A stretch of DNA of 64,000 bases from assembly GCF_012295615.1 (NCBI RefSeq), contig NZ_CP051183.1, positions 625,001 to 689,000 on the forward strand, given 5' to 3'. A program made the translations under genes and the position numbers. Every line of letters begins with the position of its first letter. The stretch's first letter is position 1. The DNA comes from Bermanella marisrubri. GTDB taxonomy: Bacteria; Pseudomonadota; Gammaproteobacteria; Pseudomonadales; Oceanobacteraceae. The notes beneath the pieces were generated by a model that saw only the letters and a list, made by a program, of their open reading frames with translations, had not been told where the DNA came from and searched no databases. This document shows positions 8,150-17,312 of the stretch, one piece after another.

Positions 8150-8818
8150 GTGAGTATTGAACCTGGCTTATTGCCAGATTGGTTTTTATGGACCCTGCTG
8201 CTGTTAACCATGCCATTTGTCGTTTGGGTTCTCACGCGCATCAATTGGGTTGCCCTACAGCAACGACCTTTCTTACAGCATATCTTCTATATCGCTTGTA
8301 TTAGTCTCGCGGTTTTATGGAGTATTCGCGCCGGCCTGAGTAGTGGCTTGGGTATTCACTTCATGGGCTTAACGGCGGCCACGCTGTTAATGGGTTGGCC
8401 TTTGGCTATGCTAGCAGGCCTATTGTCTTTGATGTTGGTTGGCTTTATGGGTTTAGAGTCTTATGCCGCGTTTGGGGTCAATTATGTCTTTAATGTCGTG
8501 CTTCCGGTTGCTTCTTCATGGTGGATATTACAATGGGTTCAGCGGACCCTACCTGCTAATCCGTTTGTTTATATCTTTTTGTGCGGCTTCTTCAATGGCG
8601 CAATTGCCATTTTGCTCGTAGCACTATCGACCAGTCTTATGTTGGGTGGATTAGAAATTTACTCATGGCAGCAGGTTTACCAAGAATATCTCATGTATCT
8701 ACCTTTGATGCTTTTTCCAGAGGCATTTGTAAACGGTATGGTGGTGGCTGGGATCATGGGAACAAAGCCAGAGTTGTTGAGCTCATTTGATGTTGATAAG
8801 TACTTTAGTGATGATTAG
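8150..8818 (+). CDS. Multi-pass membrane protein, CbiM/ECF-permease-like
   Basis: This is an integral inner-membrane protein of 222 residues with about six hydrophobic helices. LHFMGL-like (IHFMGLTAATLLMGWPLAM) and FFNGAIAI segments resemble predicted permeases of the CbiM/energy-coupling-factor type found beside rimI in other Gammaproteobacteria. No coupling ATPase is nearby, so transport of a metal or vitamin is unproven. The start is GTG at 8150 with GGAGGG just upstream. An ATG two bases earlier is out of frame and runs straight into TGA. Confidence 0.75.
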   Translation: MSIEPGLLPDWFLWTLLLLTMPFVVWVLTRINWVALQQRPFLQHIFYIACISLAVLWSIRAGLSSGLGIHFMGLTAATLLMGWPLAMLAGLLSLMLVGFMGLESYAAFGVNYVFNVVLPVASSWWILQWVQRTLPANPFVYIFLCGFFNGAIAILLVALSTSLMLGGLEIYSWQQVYQEYLMYLPLMLFPEAFVNGMVVAGIMGTKPELLSSFDVDKYFSDD

Positions 8819-8880
8819 GCTGGATTTGGTTAGTTATTTTGAACTAGAATGATCAATATATTTTACACGAGGTCAGCGCA

Positions 8881-9594
8881 ATGAAAATCGGTATCCTTGC
8901 GACGGGCACAACCCCAGATGAATTGATTGCTCAATACGACTCCTACGCCAATATGTTTGTTCAGCTCTTTGGCAAAGCGGGTTATGACTTTGATTTTACT
9001 ACGTTTGATGTTCGTGATGATGTCTTCCCTGAGACATTACAGGGGTTTGATGCGTGGATTATCACAGGTTCTAAGTTCAATGTTGAGGATAACACCCCAT
9101 GGATGATTAGATTGAAGCAGGTCATTCGCGATTTATACGATCAGCATGTTCCGATTCTCGGAATTTGTTTTGGCCACCAAATTGTGGCTGATGCCTTTGA
9201 TGGCCAAGTGAGTCAAAATCCAAATGGTTGGGGAGTGGGCTTGCATTCTTATCAATTAGACCGCCACCCAAAGGGCGTGCCTGCCGAAACTCAATCTTTT
9301 ACGATCAGTGCAATGCATCGCTATCAAGTGACTAAAAAGCCGAGTAATGCAGAAGTTTTTGCCAGCTCTGAGTTCTGTCCGTTTGCAGGGTTGGTCTATG
9401 ACGATCGCATTTTGACGTTCCAAGCTCACCCGGAGTTTATGCTGGAATATGAAAAAGAATTAGTGGCTTTGCGCAAAGGCGAGGTTATTCCAGAAGAAGA
9501 AGCGAATGCCGGCTTAGCGACTTGTAATAAACACGGGGCGAAAACGGACTCTGTTGAACTGGCACATTGGATGGCACGTTTTATTCAAAAATAG
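8881..9594 (+). CDS. Class I glutamine amidotransferase-like protein
   Basis: This stand-alone GATase domain of 237 residues resembles the glutaminase half of GMP synthase. The nucleophile is Cys96 in GICFGHQ, and the partner residues are His183 and Glu185 in QAHPEF. No synthetase domain is fused or adjacent. Related proteins act in polyamine or glutamyl-amide breakdown, or remain uncharacterised. The substrate cannot be told. GAGG lies upstream of the ATG, and the gene converges on the RegA-like gene. Confidence 0.85.
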   Translation: MKIGILATGTTPDELIAQYDSYANMFVQLFGKAGYDFDFTTFDVRDDVFPETLQGFDAWIITGSKFNVEDNTPWMIRLKQVIRDLYDQHVPILGICFGHQIVADAFDGQVSQNPNGWGVGLHSYQLDRHPKGVPAETQSFTISAMHRYQVTKKPSNAEVFASSEFCPFAGLVYDDRILTFQAHPEFMLEYEKELVALRKGEVIPEEEANAGLATCNKHGAKTDSVELAHWMARFIQK

Positions 9595-9608
9595 ATTAGA
9601 AGTGCCCT

Positions 9609-10130
9609 TTATTCTTTCACAGGGCGCTTTTGCAGTTTGCGTTGTAGAGTACGCCTGTGCATGCCCAGCTCGCGAGCGGTAACACTAATGTTGCCTTGGT
9701 TTTTATGCAGGACTTGCTGAATGTGCTCCCATTCTAAACGTCTCGGGTTAGTCGGAGTTTCTTTTATGTCTGCAGGTCCTGCTTCTTCCGCAAAAGCGCC
9801 CAATATTTGTTCGATATCTACAGGTTTACAGAGATACTGAATAGCGCCTTTTTTCACCGCATCTACTGCTGTGGCAATACTGGCATAGGCAGTGAGCATA
9901 ACGATCTTGCAGCTTGGGTGCATTTGTTTCATTGTCTCGATCAGGTCTAGCGTCGAGCCATGTTCTAACTTCAAATCTAAACACACGTGTTGCGGTATGT
10001 GTGTTTCGAACAACTCCATTGCTTGAGTAGCCTCTTGCGCGGTTACAACCGAATAGCCACGTCGCGTCAGGGCTCTCGCAAGCACATCAAGTAGAGTAGG
10101 ATCATCATCTACAATTAGAAAATCAGTCAT
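9609..10130 (-). CDS. regA: Response regulator of the RegA/PrrA/RoxR family
   Basis: The protein is a receiver domain with phospho-acceptor Asp52 in CLDLKL and a conserved KPVD. A short linker leads to a Fis-type helix-turn-helix GNISVTARELGMHRRTLQRK, the hallmark of RegA/PrrA/ActR. These regulators control respiratory and redox genes. The start was placed at the ATG overlapping the sensor stop (ATGA), giving 173 residues; an ATG 15 bases earlier is possible. The 4-base overlap indicates translational coupling to the sensor gene. Confidence 0.9.
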   Translation of the reverse strand: MTDFLIVDDDPTLLDVLARALTRRGYSVVTAQEATQAMELFETHIPQHVCLDLKLEHGSTLDLIETMKQMHPSCKIVMLTAYASIATAVDAVKKGAIQYLCKPVDIEQILGAFAEEAGPADIKETPTNPRRLEWEHIQQVLHKNQGNISVTARELGMHRRTLQRKLQKRPVKE

Positions 10131-11374
10131 GAAGTTTGATCCCAAGGTAATGTTACTTGTGTTTCCACTCCCAAATTCTCTCTCTGTTTGAATTGCAACT
10201 TTCCACCTGATTGCAAGATGCTATGGCGGCTTAAAATCAATCCAATACCAAGCCCCTGATTACTAGGACCTTTAGGTGCGAGCATGAGATTATCGCTAAT
10301 CAGTTGTGCATTCCCTTGACCCTGATCATAAATACTTAATTGCCAACCACTGCTATGGAACGTGACCTGAAGTTCAATCGCCTTAGCTGGATTCGCCAAT
10401 GCGGCATTTTGTAACAAGTTTACGATAGCTTGTGCGATGACTGGTGGGTATTGCACCTGTTTCTCACAGCGAGTCATCGGTTTGAGCCATGTGTATTTTC
10501 CATTGGGAAATAGAAGTAACCACTGTTGAAGAGTTTGCTCAATAAATTCAACAATGTTTTCAGCACCACGATCATTGCTTTCGTGCTGTTGTGTTAGGCT
10601 TTGCAATTTGCTTTTGCAGAGCTGAATTTGCTCTTTAATAAGTGCTAAATCTTGTCGGCTTTCAGCGCTTAAATCGGTTTCCCATTTTATTAACTCGTTA
10701 ATCGTAATTTGTATGCTCGTTAATGGCGTACCTATTTCATGGGCTGTGCTGGCTGCTTGATTCGCCAGCATCATAATATGTTCCTGTTGCATGAGCTGTT
10801 CGCGATAGCCCGCGTTTTGTTGAGTTTGATGAAATAATTCCAAAGCCATGTCGACAACAAAATAGGCAATGAAGATAGCACTGATACTAAAGGTCAACCA
10901 CATTCCAGTAATATGAAGGCTCAGTCCCATATGGTGCAGTTGCAAATCAAGTGATAGTAGTGGCTGATAAAAGAACAGTAGAACGCCGTATAAAGTAATA
11001 GCCAAAAGACATAGCATCCATGTGATCAGCCACCCTAAAGTCGCTGCACTTATCACGATAGGAACGAGAAGATAACTAATAAATGGGTTATTGGCTCCAC
11101 CACTAAAATAGATGAGACCAGCTACAAGGAAGACATCGGCAAACAATGAGGCCGACATTTCCAAGCGTTCAGGTATAGGAGATGGCCGACGTCCATGAAG
11201 GTAATTAACGCAACCCAGCACAAGCAATAACAAGAGACAGAGATAAATTGTAATTTGTTGTTGCCAAGGGCTCGATTCAATACCTATAAGAGCATATCCC
11301 GCAGCGGCGGCGGCTACCATAATGAGTCGCAGCTTCGCTAAACGCCTGAGATTGTGCTTAACCGCTTCATTCAT
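10127..11374 (-). CDS. regB: Redox sensor histidine kinase of the RegB/PrrB/RoxS family
   Basis: The product has 415 residues, with about six transmembrane helices in the first 180. GGANNPF at 92-98 is the heptad reported to bind quinone in RegB. The H-box AHEIGTPLTS carries phospho-acceptor His212. LIKEQIQLCKSKL places Cys253 in the position of the redox-box cysteine of RegB. The ATPase domain shows NLLQNAALANPA and GLGIGL motifs. It would sense the quinone pool or oxygen status and phosphorylate the adjacent regulator. It is divergent from the nhaC-type gene. Confidence 0.92.
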   Translation of the reverse strand: MNEAVKHNLRRLAKLRLIMVAAAAAGYALIGIESSPWQQQITIYLCLLLLLVLGCVNYLHGRRPSPIPERLEMSASLFADVFLVAGLIYFSGGANNPFISYLLVPIVISAATLGWLITWMLCLLAITLYGVLLFFYQPLLSLDLQLHHMGLSLHITGMWLTFSISAIFIAYFVVDMALELFHQTQQNAGYREQLMQQEHIMMLANQAASTAHEIGTPLTSIQITINELIKWETDLSAESRQDLALIKEQIQLCKSKLQSLTQQHESNDRGAENIVEFIEQTLQQWLLLFPNGKYTWLKPMTRCEKQVQYPPVIAQAIVNLLQNAALANPAKAIELQVTFHSSGWQLSIYDQGQGNAQLISDNLMLAPKGPSNQGLGIGLILSRHSILQSGGKLQFKQRENLGVETQVTLPWDQTS

Positions 11375-11493
11375 TGGGAAGTTTCTCTATGGTGGATCTA
11401 TACTAAGCACTTAATTGTATACATTTTGTTAAACGATTAGCTAGATGTACCCTAAACCAATATTCTTGGTCGATTGATCAAGTTTGCTTAGGC

Positions 11494-11499
11494 TATAAT
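11494..11499 (+). promoter_or_regulatory. Candidate -10 box for the antiporter gene
   Basis: A perfect TATAAT is followed by the GC-rich CCGCAGCC. It sits inside the short inverted repeat AGGCT...AGCCT (11490-11508), 42 bases before the ATG. No clear -35 is visible. Confidence 0.5.
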
Positions 11500-11540
11500 C
11501 CGCAGCCTTTCATAAATCACGAATCTAAGATAGGAGCGTT

Positions 11541-12881
11541 ATGCGCGCACAATCTCCATGGGCACTTACTCCCATGCTGTTATTCATGGCGTTATTCATT
11601 GGTAGCGGACTTTATTATCAAGCCCAAGGCGTGGAGTATGCGTTTTATAAAATCTCCGCGCCGGTTGCCATATTGCCCGCAATAATACTGTCGTTGTTTT
11701 TAGCCAAAGGCACGATTAATAAACGAGTTGAAAATTTTATAAGTGGCTGTGCCAATCACACAATTGTCACCATGTTACTGATTTTCTTATTGGCTGGGGG
11801 TTTCGCCAGTGTCGCCAAGTCAATTGGTGGTGTGGACGCTGTGGTGGATTTGGGATTATCTTTGATACCTGCACCATTGGTATTGCCTGGTTTGTTTGTA
11901 ATGACGGCGTTTATGGCCACAGCCATGGGCACATCGATGGGCAGCATAGCTGCAGTCGCTCCGATTGCTGTAGGTTTGGCAGAAGCCTCGGAATTACCAT
12001 TGGTCCTGACTGTTGGTACCGTGATGGGTGGTGCTATGTTTGGTGATAATCTCTCGATTATTTCAGACACCACTATTGCAGCGACGCGCACTCAAGGCTG
12101 CAACATGCGCGACAAGTTTCGCCTTAACTTTAAAATTGCCATCCCCGCCGCTTTGTTAACCATTATTTGGTTGTTCATCCAAGGGGATGCGGCCAATGTG
12201 AATACCGATATTGAACACTCTCCCATTAAAGTGTTGCCTTATCTCTTGGTCTTAGTGCTGGCTGTGCTTGGATTGAACGTCATTGTAGTGCTACTTACAG
12301 GTATCGTGTTAGCTGGCTTTATTGGCCTGTGGCAGCTAGATGCTTATACAGTTTCTCAGTGGTCCGCTGATATATATAAAGGCTACAGTAACATGCAAGA
12401 GATTTTAATCTTGTCACTATTGATTGGTGGATTAGGTGCCATGATGAAGTCTCAAGGTGGATTAACATGGCTGGCGGCTCAGTTTGACCGATTAAGCCGA
12501 CAAAGCGGTTCACCTAAAAGTCATAGACGCATTGGCGAAGGCATCATTGCTGTCGCCGTTGCTTTAGTCAATATGTGTACGGCTAATAACACCGTAGCGA
12601 TACTCATCAGCGGTAGCTTGGCTAAGGATATTGCTGAGCGCTATGGCGTCGACCCAAAACGCAGTGCCAGTATCATGGATATGAGCTCTTGTATTGTGCA
12701 AGGGATTATTCCATACGGTGCGCAAATGCTGCTAGCAGCGTCTTTGGCTGGTTTGTCTCCACTGTCGCTAATTACTGCCGTGACTTACTGTTGGTTCTTA
12801 TTGTTGGCCATGGTGGTCTCGATCGCTTTAGGTTGGCCAAAAGGTTTTCGTGATAGTTTCGCGTCGAGCAGTGCCTCGTAA
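11541..12881 (+). CDS. Na+/H+ antiporter family protein (NhaC-like)
   Basis: This is an inner-membrane protein of 446 residues with about eleven helices. It matches the NhaC/antiporter superfamily through ATAMGTSMGSIAAVAPIAVG, GGAMFGDNLSIISDTTIAAT and a late CTANNTVAILISG segment that holds polar ion-path residues. Proteins of this type exchange sodium for protons, though some relatives carry amino acids or dicarboxylates, so the substrate is inferred. GGAG lies upstream of the ATG. Confidence 0.85.
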   Translation: MRAQSPWALTPMLLFMALFIGSGLYYQAQGVEYAFYKISAPVAILPAIILSLFLAKGTINKRVENFISGCANHTIVTMLLIFLLAGGFASVAKSIGGVDAVVDLGLSLIPAPLVLPGLFVMTAFMATAMGTSMGSIAAVAPIAVGLAEASELPLVLTVGTVMGGAMFGDNLSIISDTTIAATRTQGCNMRDKFRLNFKIAIPAALLTIIWLFIQGDAANVNTDIEHSPIKVLPYLLVLVLAVLGLNVIVVLLTGIVLAGFIGLWQLDAYTVSQWSADIYKGYSNMQEILILSLLIGGLGAMMKSQGGLTWLAAQFDRLSRQSGSPKSHRRIGEGIIAVAVALVNMCTANNTVAILISGSLAKDIAERYGVDPKRSASIMDMSSCIVQGIIPYGAQMLLAASLAGLSPLSLITAVTYCWFLLLAMVVSIALGWPKGFRDSFASSSAS

Positions 12882-12898
12882 GTTGGCCAGAAGCTCGC

Positions 12899-12904
12899 TA
12901 TAAT
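12899..12904 (+). promoter_or_regulatory. Candidate -10 box for prfC
   Basis: A perfect TATAAT is flanked by CGC and GCG and followed by the GC-rich GCGCGC. It lies 74 bases before the prfC start and 17 bases after the antiporter stop codon. A -35 match is not evident. Confidence 0.45.
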
Positions 12905-12923
12905 GCGCGCAATTTGAACACTT

Positions 12924-12952
12924 GCTGCTGCATGTCAGGAACATGCAGCAGC
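12924..12952 (+). promoter_or_regulatory. 5' UTR hairpin ahead of prfC
   Basis: GCTGCTGCATGT (12924-12935) and ACATGCAGCAGC (12941-12952) are a perfect 12-bp inverted repeat with the loop CAGGA. The loop exposes an AGGA that resembles a ribosome-binding core. An in-frame ATG follows two bases later. No T-run follows, so it is not a standard terminator. It may shape prfC translation. Confidence 0.6.
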
Positions 12953-12977
12953 GATGACCAACAGTTTGAGATTCCCT

Positions 12978-14558
12978 ATGAGTAAGCATCAGAGCGAAGT
13001 GGCCAAGCGCCGCACATTCGCGATTATCTCGCACCCAGATGCGGGTAAAACCACCATCACCGAAAAGGTATTGTTATTCGGGAACGCGTTACAACAGGCG
13101 GGTACCGTAAAAGGTAAAAAATCCGGACAACACGCCAAATCTGACTGGATGCAGATGGAAAAAGATCGTGGAATCTCTGTTACGACCTCGGTCATGCAGT
13201 TTCCGTACAATGAATGCTTGGTTAATCTGCTCGATACTCCTGGGCACGAAGACTTCTCCGAAGATACCTATCGTACACTCACTGCGGTTGACTCATGTTT
13301 GATGGTAATTGATGCTGCTAAAGGGGTAGAGGAACGCACGATCAAATTGATGGAAGTTACGCGACTGCGTGATACTCCTATTATCACTTTTATGAACAAA
13401 TTGGATCGTGATACTCGTGATCCAATTGAGTTGATGGACGAAGTGGAAGATGTATTGAAGATTGCTTGTGCACCTATCACGTGGCCCATCGGCATGGGTA
13501 AAGAGTTTAAAGGTGTTTACAACCTCTATGATGATGAGGTTATTTTATATAGCACAGGCCAAGGTCATACCATTCAAGAACGTCGGACTATACAAGGTTT
13601 AGATAGCCCAGAACTTGATAAAGAACTTGGTGCTTACGCCGATGATTTTCGTGATGAGATTGAACTGGTGCGTGGCGCTAGTCACGAGTTTGATTTAGAA
13701 ATGTTCCTCGCAGGTGAATTGACGCCAGTTTATTTTGGTACTGCCTTGGGTAATTTCGGTGTGGACCATATGCTGGATGGTTTAACGGCATGGGCACCTG
13801 CACCTCAAGCTCGTGAAACCCACGATCGTAAAGTAGAGCCAATGGAAGAGAAATTCTCAGGCTTTGTTTTTAAGATACAGGCTAATATGGATCCACAGCA
13901 CCGAGACCGGATTGCGTTTCTACGTATCGTATCGGGTAAATACCAGAAAGGCATGAAGTCAAAACATGTGCGCATTGGTAAAGAAGTGCGGTTTAGCGAT
14001 GCCCTAACATTTATGGCTGGTGATCGTGAAGCGGTGGAAGAAGCCAGCGCTGGAGACATCATTGGTTTGCATAACCATGGCTCGATCCAAATCGGTGATA
14101 CATTTACTCAAGGTGAAGATCTTAAGTTCACCGGGATCCCGCATTTTGCTCCTGAACTCTTTAAACGTATTCGTTTAAAAGATCCTTTAAAGCAAAAGCA
14201 GTTATTGAAGGGCATTATTCAGCTCTCGGAAGAAGGGGCCGTGCAGGTCTTTCGGCCATTAAAAAATAACGACTTGATTGTTGGCGCGGTTGGTCCGCTT
14301 CAGTTTGATGTGGTTGCTCAGCGCTTAAAAGATGAATACAAGGTAGAAGCCATATACGAACCGATCAGCGTAGCGACTGCGCGATGGGTAGACAGTGATG
14401 ACAAGCAAAAAATGGCGGAATTTGAGAAAAAAGCGTATGACAACCTTGCGCTAGATGGTGGTGATAATCTCACTTACATCGCGCCCACGATGGTTAACTT
14501 GTCGCTGGCCCAAGAGCGCTATCCTGATGTGAATTTCCGTTCAACCCGAGAACATTAG
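12978..14558 (+). CDS. prfC: Peptide chain release factor 3
   Basis: RF3 is the translational GTPase that recycles RF1/RF2 from the ribosome. P-loop SHPDAGKTT, switch [14 protein letters not shown] and NKLDRD for guanine recognition are all present. [20 protein letters not shown] matches the family well. From 12978 the protein has 526 residues (E. coli 529). An in-frame ATG at 12954 would add eight residues; the shorter start was preferred because [14 protein letters not shown] aligns with E. coli [17 protein letters not shown] strong hairpin sits just upstream. Confidence 0.96.
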   Translation: MSKHQSEVAKRRTFAIISHPDAGKTTITEKVLLFGNALQQAGTVKGKKSGQHAKSDWMQMEKDRGISVTTSVMQFPYNECLVNLLDTPGHEDFSEDTYRTLTAVDSCLMVIDAAKGVEERTIKLMEVTRLRDTPIITFMNKLDRDTRDPIELMDEVEDVLKIACAPITWPIGMGKEFKGVYNLYDDEVILYSTGQGHTIQERRTIQGLDSPELDKELGAYADDFRDEIELVRGASHEFDLEMFLAGELTPVYFGTALGNFGVDHMLDGLTAWAPAPQARETHDRKVEPMEEKFSGFVFKIQANMDPQHRDRIAFLRIVSGKYQKGMKSKHVRIGKEVRFSDALTFMAGDREAVEEASAGDIIGLHNHGSIQIGDTFTQGEDLKFTGIPHFAPELFKRIRLKDPLKQKQLLKGIIQLSEEGAVQVFRPLKNNDLIVGAVGPLQFDVVAQRLKDEYKVEAIYEPISVATARWVDSDDKQKMAEFEKKAYDNLALDGGDNLTYIAPTMVNLSLAQERYPDVNFRSTREH

Positions 14559-14573
14559 CGTTATTTCACTCAT

Positions 14574-14596
14574 AATTGGCTTGCCCCAGGCCAATT
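14574..14596 (+). terminator. Hairpin after prfC
   Basis: AATTGGC (14574-14580) and GCCAATT (14590-14596) form a 7-bp stem shortly after the stop. No T-run follows, so termination is uncertain. Confidence 0.35.
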
Positions 14597-14640
14597 CTGT
14601 ATTAGGCTTAAAACAAAGCCATAATACAAAAAGGTCTGGG

Positions 14641-14952
14641 ATGATTCTCTATTTACTCTTCAGCTTAGCGGTGACAGTTGGCCTCTGCTTTTTGGCATTC
14701 AAGTATTTTTCAGCGCAGATTTATCAACATAAATTGAAATTGGACGATGGCAGGGGTTATTACCTAATTGTAATGATCGTTGTCGCCTTCTTCTGTTCTG
14801 CTGCAGCTTATTACATGGGGGCAGTATTAGGCTTTGATCAGACCCCTCAACAACAAAAGCAGTTGACCGCGGCCATTCTTCTCAACGCTGTTATTGCCTT
14901 GCTCGCACTTACATTTGGTCTTATCCGCTTTCGCCAAGGTGAACGCTACTAG
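14641..14952 (+). CDS. Small three-helix membrane protein, function unknown
   Basis: From the ATG at 14641 the product has 103 residues. Three hydrophobic stretches (about 1-22, 42-62 and 74-94) are separated by charged loops. The longer upstream reading lacks hydrophobic character and crosses the prfC hairpin, so the internal start is preferred, although its ribosome site (GGTCTGGG) is poor. I recognise no family. Confidence 0.6.
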   Translation: MILYLLFSLAVTVGLCFLAFKYFSAQIYQHKLKLDDGRGYYLIVMIVVAFFCSAAAYYMGAVLGFDQTPQQQKQLTAAILLNAVIALLALTFGLIRFRQGERY

Positions 14953-15033
14953 TCGTGGTAAGAACTTGAAGGTCTGGAACTCATCAGGTGTTTAATGTTC
15001 TAATGCTTCATCGATCAAATTTAGAGATGTGTA

Positions 15034-15795
15034 ATGTTTCAATCAATCAAATCCATGGCGCTGATCGCCACTTCTCTTCTTGTAGCCGTGCAAGTTCAAG
15101 GCGAAGAAAAAACTGTCGAGCAAGTGATTAGCGAGTCTATCAGTGCAGCCCAACCTAACTTAATTGTTCAAAAAGCTACCCAAGTGGGTGATCAGGGTCT
15201 ATACGAGGTGGAATTGACCTCTGGTGACGTCCTATACGCCACCCCAGACGGCGAATACTTTGTTTACGGTAGTTTATTTCATGCCAACGAAGATGGTTTA
15301 GAAAACCTAACTGCCAAGCGTCAAGATGAAAAACGTCAGGAGTTATTGGCTGGACTAGACGCTAAAGAACTTGTGGTTTTCCCCAGTGAAGATGAAGAAA
15401 AAGCCCAAATTACCGTCTTTACTGATGTCGATTGTGGCTATTGCCGTAAATTGCACCGTGAAGTTCCAAAGCTAAACGAAATGGGCGTCACGGTCCGTTA
15501 TTTGGCATATCCTCGCGCAGGGGTCTATGCCAACCGCTCACAAACAGAATTTACTGGTTCCTATAAGAAGCTGAAGAGTGTTTGGTGTGACGATGATCGC
15601 CAAGCGGCTATGACCAAGGCCAAAGCCACTGGCTTTATTAAAGAAAACCTCGATTGTAAAGCGCCAATCGAAGCTCATTTGGCTTTGGGTCAGCAATTTG
15701 GAGTCCGTGGTACGCCTGCGATCATGCTGGAAAGTGGTGAAATGCTGCCTGGCTACATGCCTGCAGAACAATTGGCAGAAAAACTTGGACTGTAA
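15034..15795 (+). CDS. dsbC: Periplasmic disulfide isomerase DsbC
   Basis: DsbC reshuffles wrong disulfides in periplasmic proteins and is kept reduced by DsbD. The 253-residue protein has a signal peptide (about 1-23), an N-terminal dimerisation domain and a thioredoxin-fold domain. The active site is CGYC (Cys134, Cys137). The cis-Pro loop is RGTPAI. A second Cys pair (CDDD...DC) is the structural disulfide typical of the family. The dsbC-hom-thrC order is the one seen in Pseudomonas. Confidence 0.95.
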   Translation: MFQSIKSMALIATSLLVAVQVQGEEKTVEQVISESISAAQPNLIVQKATQVGDQGLYEVELTSGDVLYATPDGEYFVYGSLFHANEDGLENLTAKRQDEKRQELLAGLDAKELVVFPSEDEEKAQITVFTDVDCGYCRKLHREVPKLNEMGVTVRYLAYPRAGVYANRSQTEFTGSYKKLKSVWCDDDRQAAMTKAKATGFIKENLDCKAPIEAHLALGQQFGVRGTPAIMLESGEMLPGYMPAEQLAEKLGL

Positions 15796-15806
15796 CCTCT
15801 CGCTCG

Positions 15807-15830
15807 ACCGCCTTCTCTGAGGAAGGCGGT
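15807..15830 (+). terminator. Hairpin after dsbC
   Basis: ACCGCCTTC (15807-15815) pairs with GAAGGCGGT (15822-15830), a GC-rich 9-bp stem twelve bases after the stop. Only a weak T content follows. Confidence 0.5.
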
Positions 15831-15998
15831 TGCTATTGCGCTTCAACCTCTACCCCCAAGTTTCCTTGTCTATATCACGATTTTTTCCGTAAGCCACTGC
15901 CTGTAGCGTGGCTATTGTGGTATATTTTCCCACCAAATTTTTACACCCTCCTGATGAGTCTATTTTGTCAGGCACAAAACAAAAACGGAGTCCCTGTA

Positions 15999-17279
15999 GT
16001 GAAACCGGTAAAAGTAGGAATATGCGGCCTAGGTACCGTCGGTGGCGGCACCTTCAATGTACTTACTGAGAACAATCATGACATTGCACGTCGTGCCGGT
16101 CGTGAGATTATTATTGAGCAGGTAGGTACGCGTCGCCCTAATCCTGCCTGTGATACCAGTAACACACAGGTAACGGATGATATTTTTGCCGTAGCCGAGA
16201 ATCCAGAAATCGATATCTTAGTTGAGCTGATTGGTGGTTATGATGTTGCTCGTGAGCTGGTTTTAAAGGCGATTGAGAACGGCAAGCACGTAGTTACGGC
16301 GAACAAAGCGCTTATTGCAGTGCATGGTGCCGAAATTTTTGCAGCGGCGAAAAAAGCGGGTGTGACTGTGGGATATGAAGCGGGCGTAGCTGGTGGTATC
16401 CCTGTGATTAAAGCAATTCGCGAGGGCTTGGCCGCGAATCACATTGAGCGTGTCGCAGGTATCATCAATGGTACGGGTAATTTTATCTTGACCGAGATGC
16501 GCGACAAGGGGCGTGATTTCGATGATGTACTGCAAGAAGCACAAGCATTAGGTTACGCAGAAGCCGATCCAACGTTTGACGTGGAAGGTATTGATGCAGC
16601 TCATAAGCTGACCATCCTATCTTCTATTGCCTATGGTATTCCGCTACAGTTTGAGAATTGTTTCACAGAAGGTATCAGCAAAATTACTCGTGATGATGTG
16701 CAATATGCTGAAGAGCTTGGCTATCGTATCAAGCACTTAGGGATTAGCGCGCGCACCAGCACTGGGATCGATTTGCGTGTGCATCCAACGCTTGTGCCAC
16801 TAGACAACATGATTGCTAAAGTAGACGGTGTTATGAATGCTGTGGCTGTAAAGGGTAACGCTGTAAATGATACGTTATTCTGCGGTCCAGGTGCTGGGGC
16901 TGGTCCGACGGCATCTGCGGTGGTTGCGGATATTATTGATATCGCTCGAGAGATCTCTATTGAACCACTGGCGTTTAATAGCTTAGAAGATGTGCGCGTA
17001 TTGCCAATCGAAGAAGTTGAAACTGGATACTACTTACGCATGCAAGCTTTGGATAAAGCCGGTGTAATGGCACGTGTTGCCAGTATCCTAAGTAATAACG
17101 GCATCAACATCGAAGCCATTATTCAGAAAGAGCCTGCCGAAGGCGAAATTCTTGTTCCCATTATCATGCTGACTCACAAGGTCCAAGAAAAGGTGATGAA
17201 CCAAGCTATCGCCGAAATTGAAGATTACGGGGATATCAACGGCAGTGTTACAAAAATCCGTGTTGAGCATCTTAATTAA
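15999..17279 (+). CDS. hom: Homoserine dehydrogenase
   Basis: This enzyme reduces aspartate semialdehyde to homoserine in the threonine/methionine branch. The NAD(P)-binding motif is GICGLGTVGGGT, followed by TANKALI and the catalytic-domain GIINGTGNFILTEM. A C-terminal ACT domain (from about residue 350) suggests feedback control by threonine. The GTG at 15999 was chosen, since GGAG lies eight bases upstream and the NAD motif then begins near residue 8. The upstream in-frame ATG at 15915 would add 28 residues not seen in the family. Length 426; the gene is followed by thrC. Confidence 0.95.
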   Translation: MKPVKVGICGLGTVGGGTFNVLTENNHDIARRAGREIIIEQVGTRRPNPACDTSNTQVTDDIFAVAENPEIDILVELIGGYDVARELVLKAIENGKHVVTANKALIAVHGAEIFAAAKKAGVTVGYEAGVAGGIPVIKAIREGLAANHIERVAGIINGTGNFILTEMRDKGRDFDDVLQEAQALGYAEADPTFDVEGIDAAHKLTILSSIAYGIPLQFENCFTEGISKITRDDVQYAEELGYRIKHLGISARTSTGIDLRVHPTLVPLDNMIAKVDGVMNAVAVKGNAVNDTLFCGPGAGAGPTASAVVADIIDIAREISIEPLAFNSLEDVRVLPIEEVETGYYLRMQALDKAGVMARVASILSNNGINIEAIIQKEPAEGEILVPIIMLTHKVQEKVMNQAIAEIEDYGDINGSVTKIRVEHLN

Positions 17280-17312
17280 TTAAACCTGTGTAGCAGGGTG
17301 AAGAACACCATG

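Noticed and set aside
15915-15998. An upstream ATG extension of hom
   Set aside because: It adds 28 residues absent from the family, and the GTG at 15999 has a proper ribosome site.
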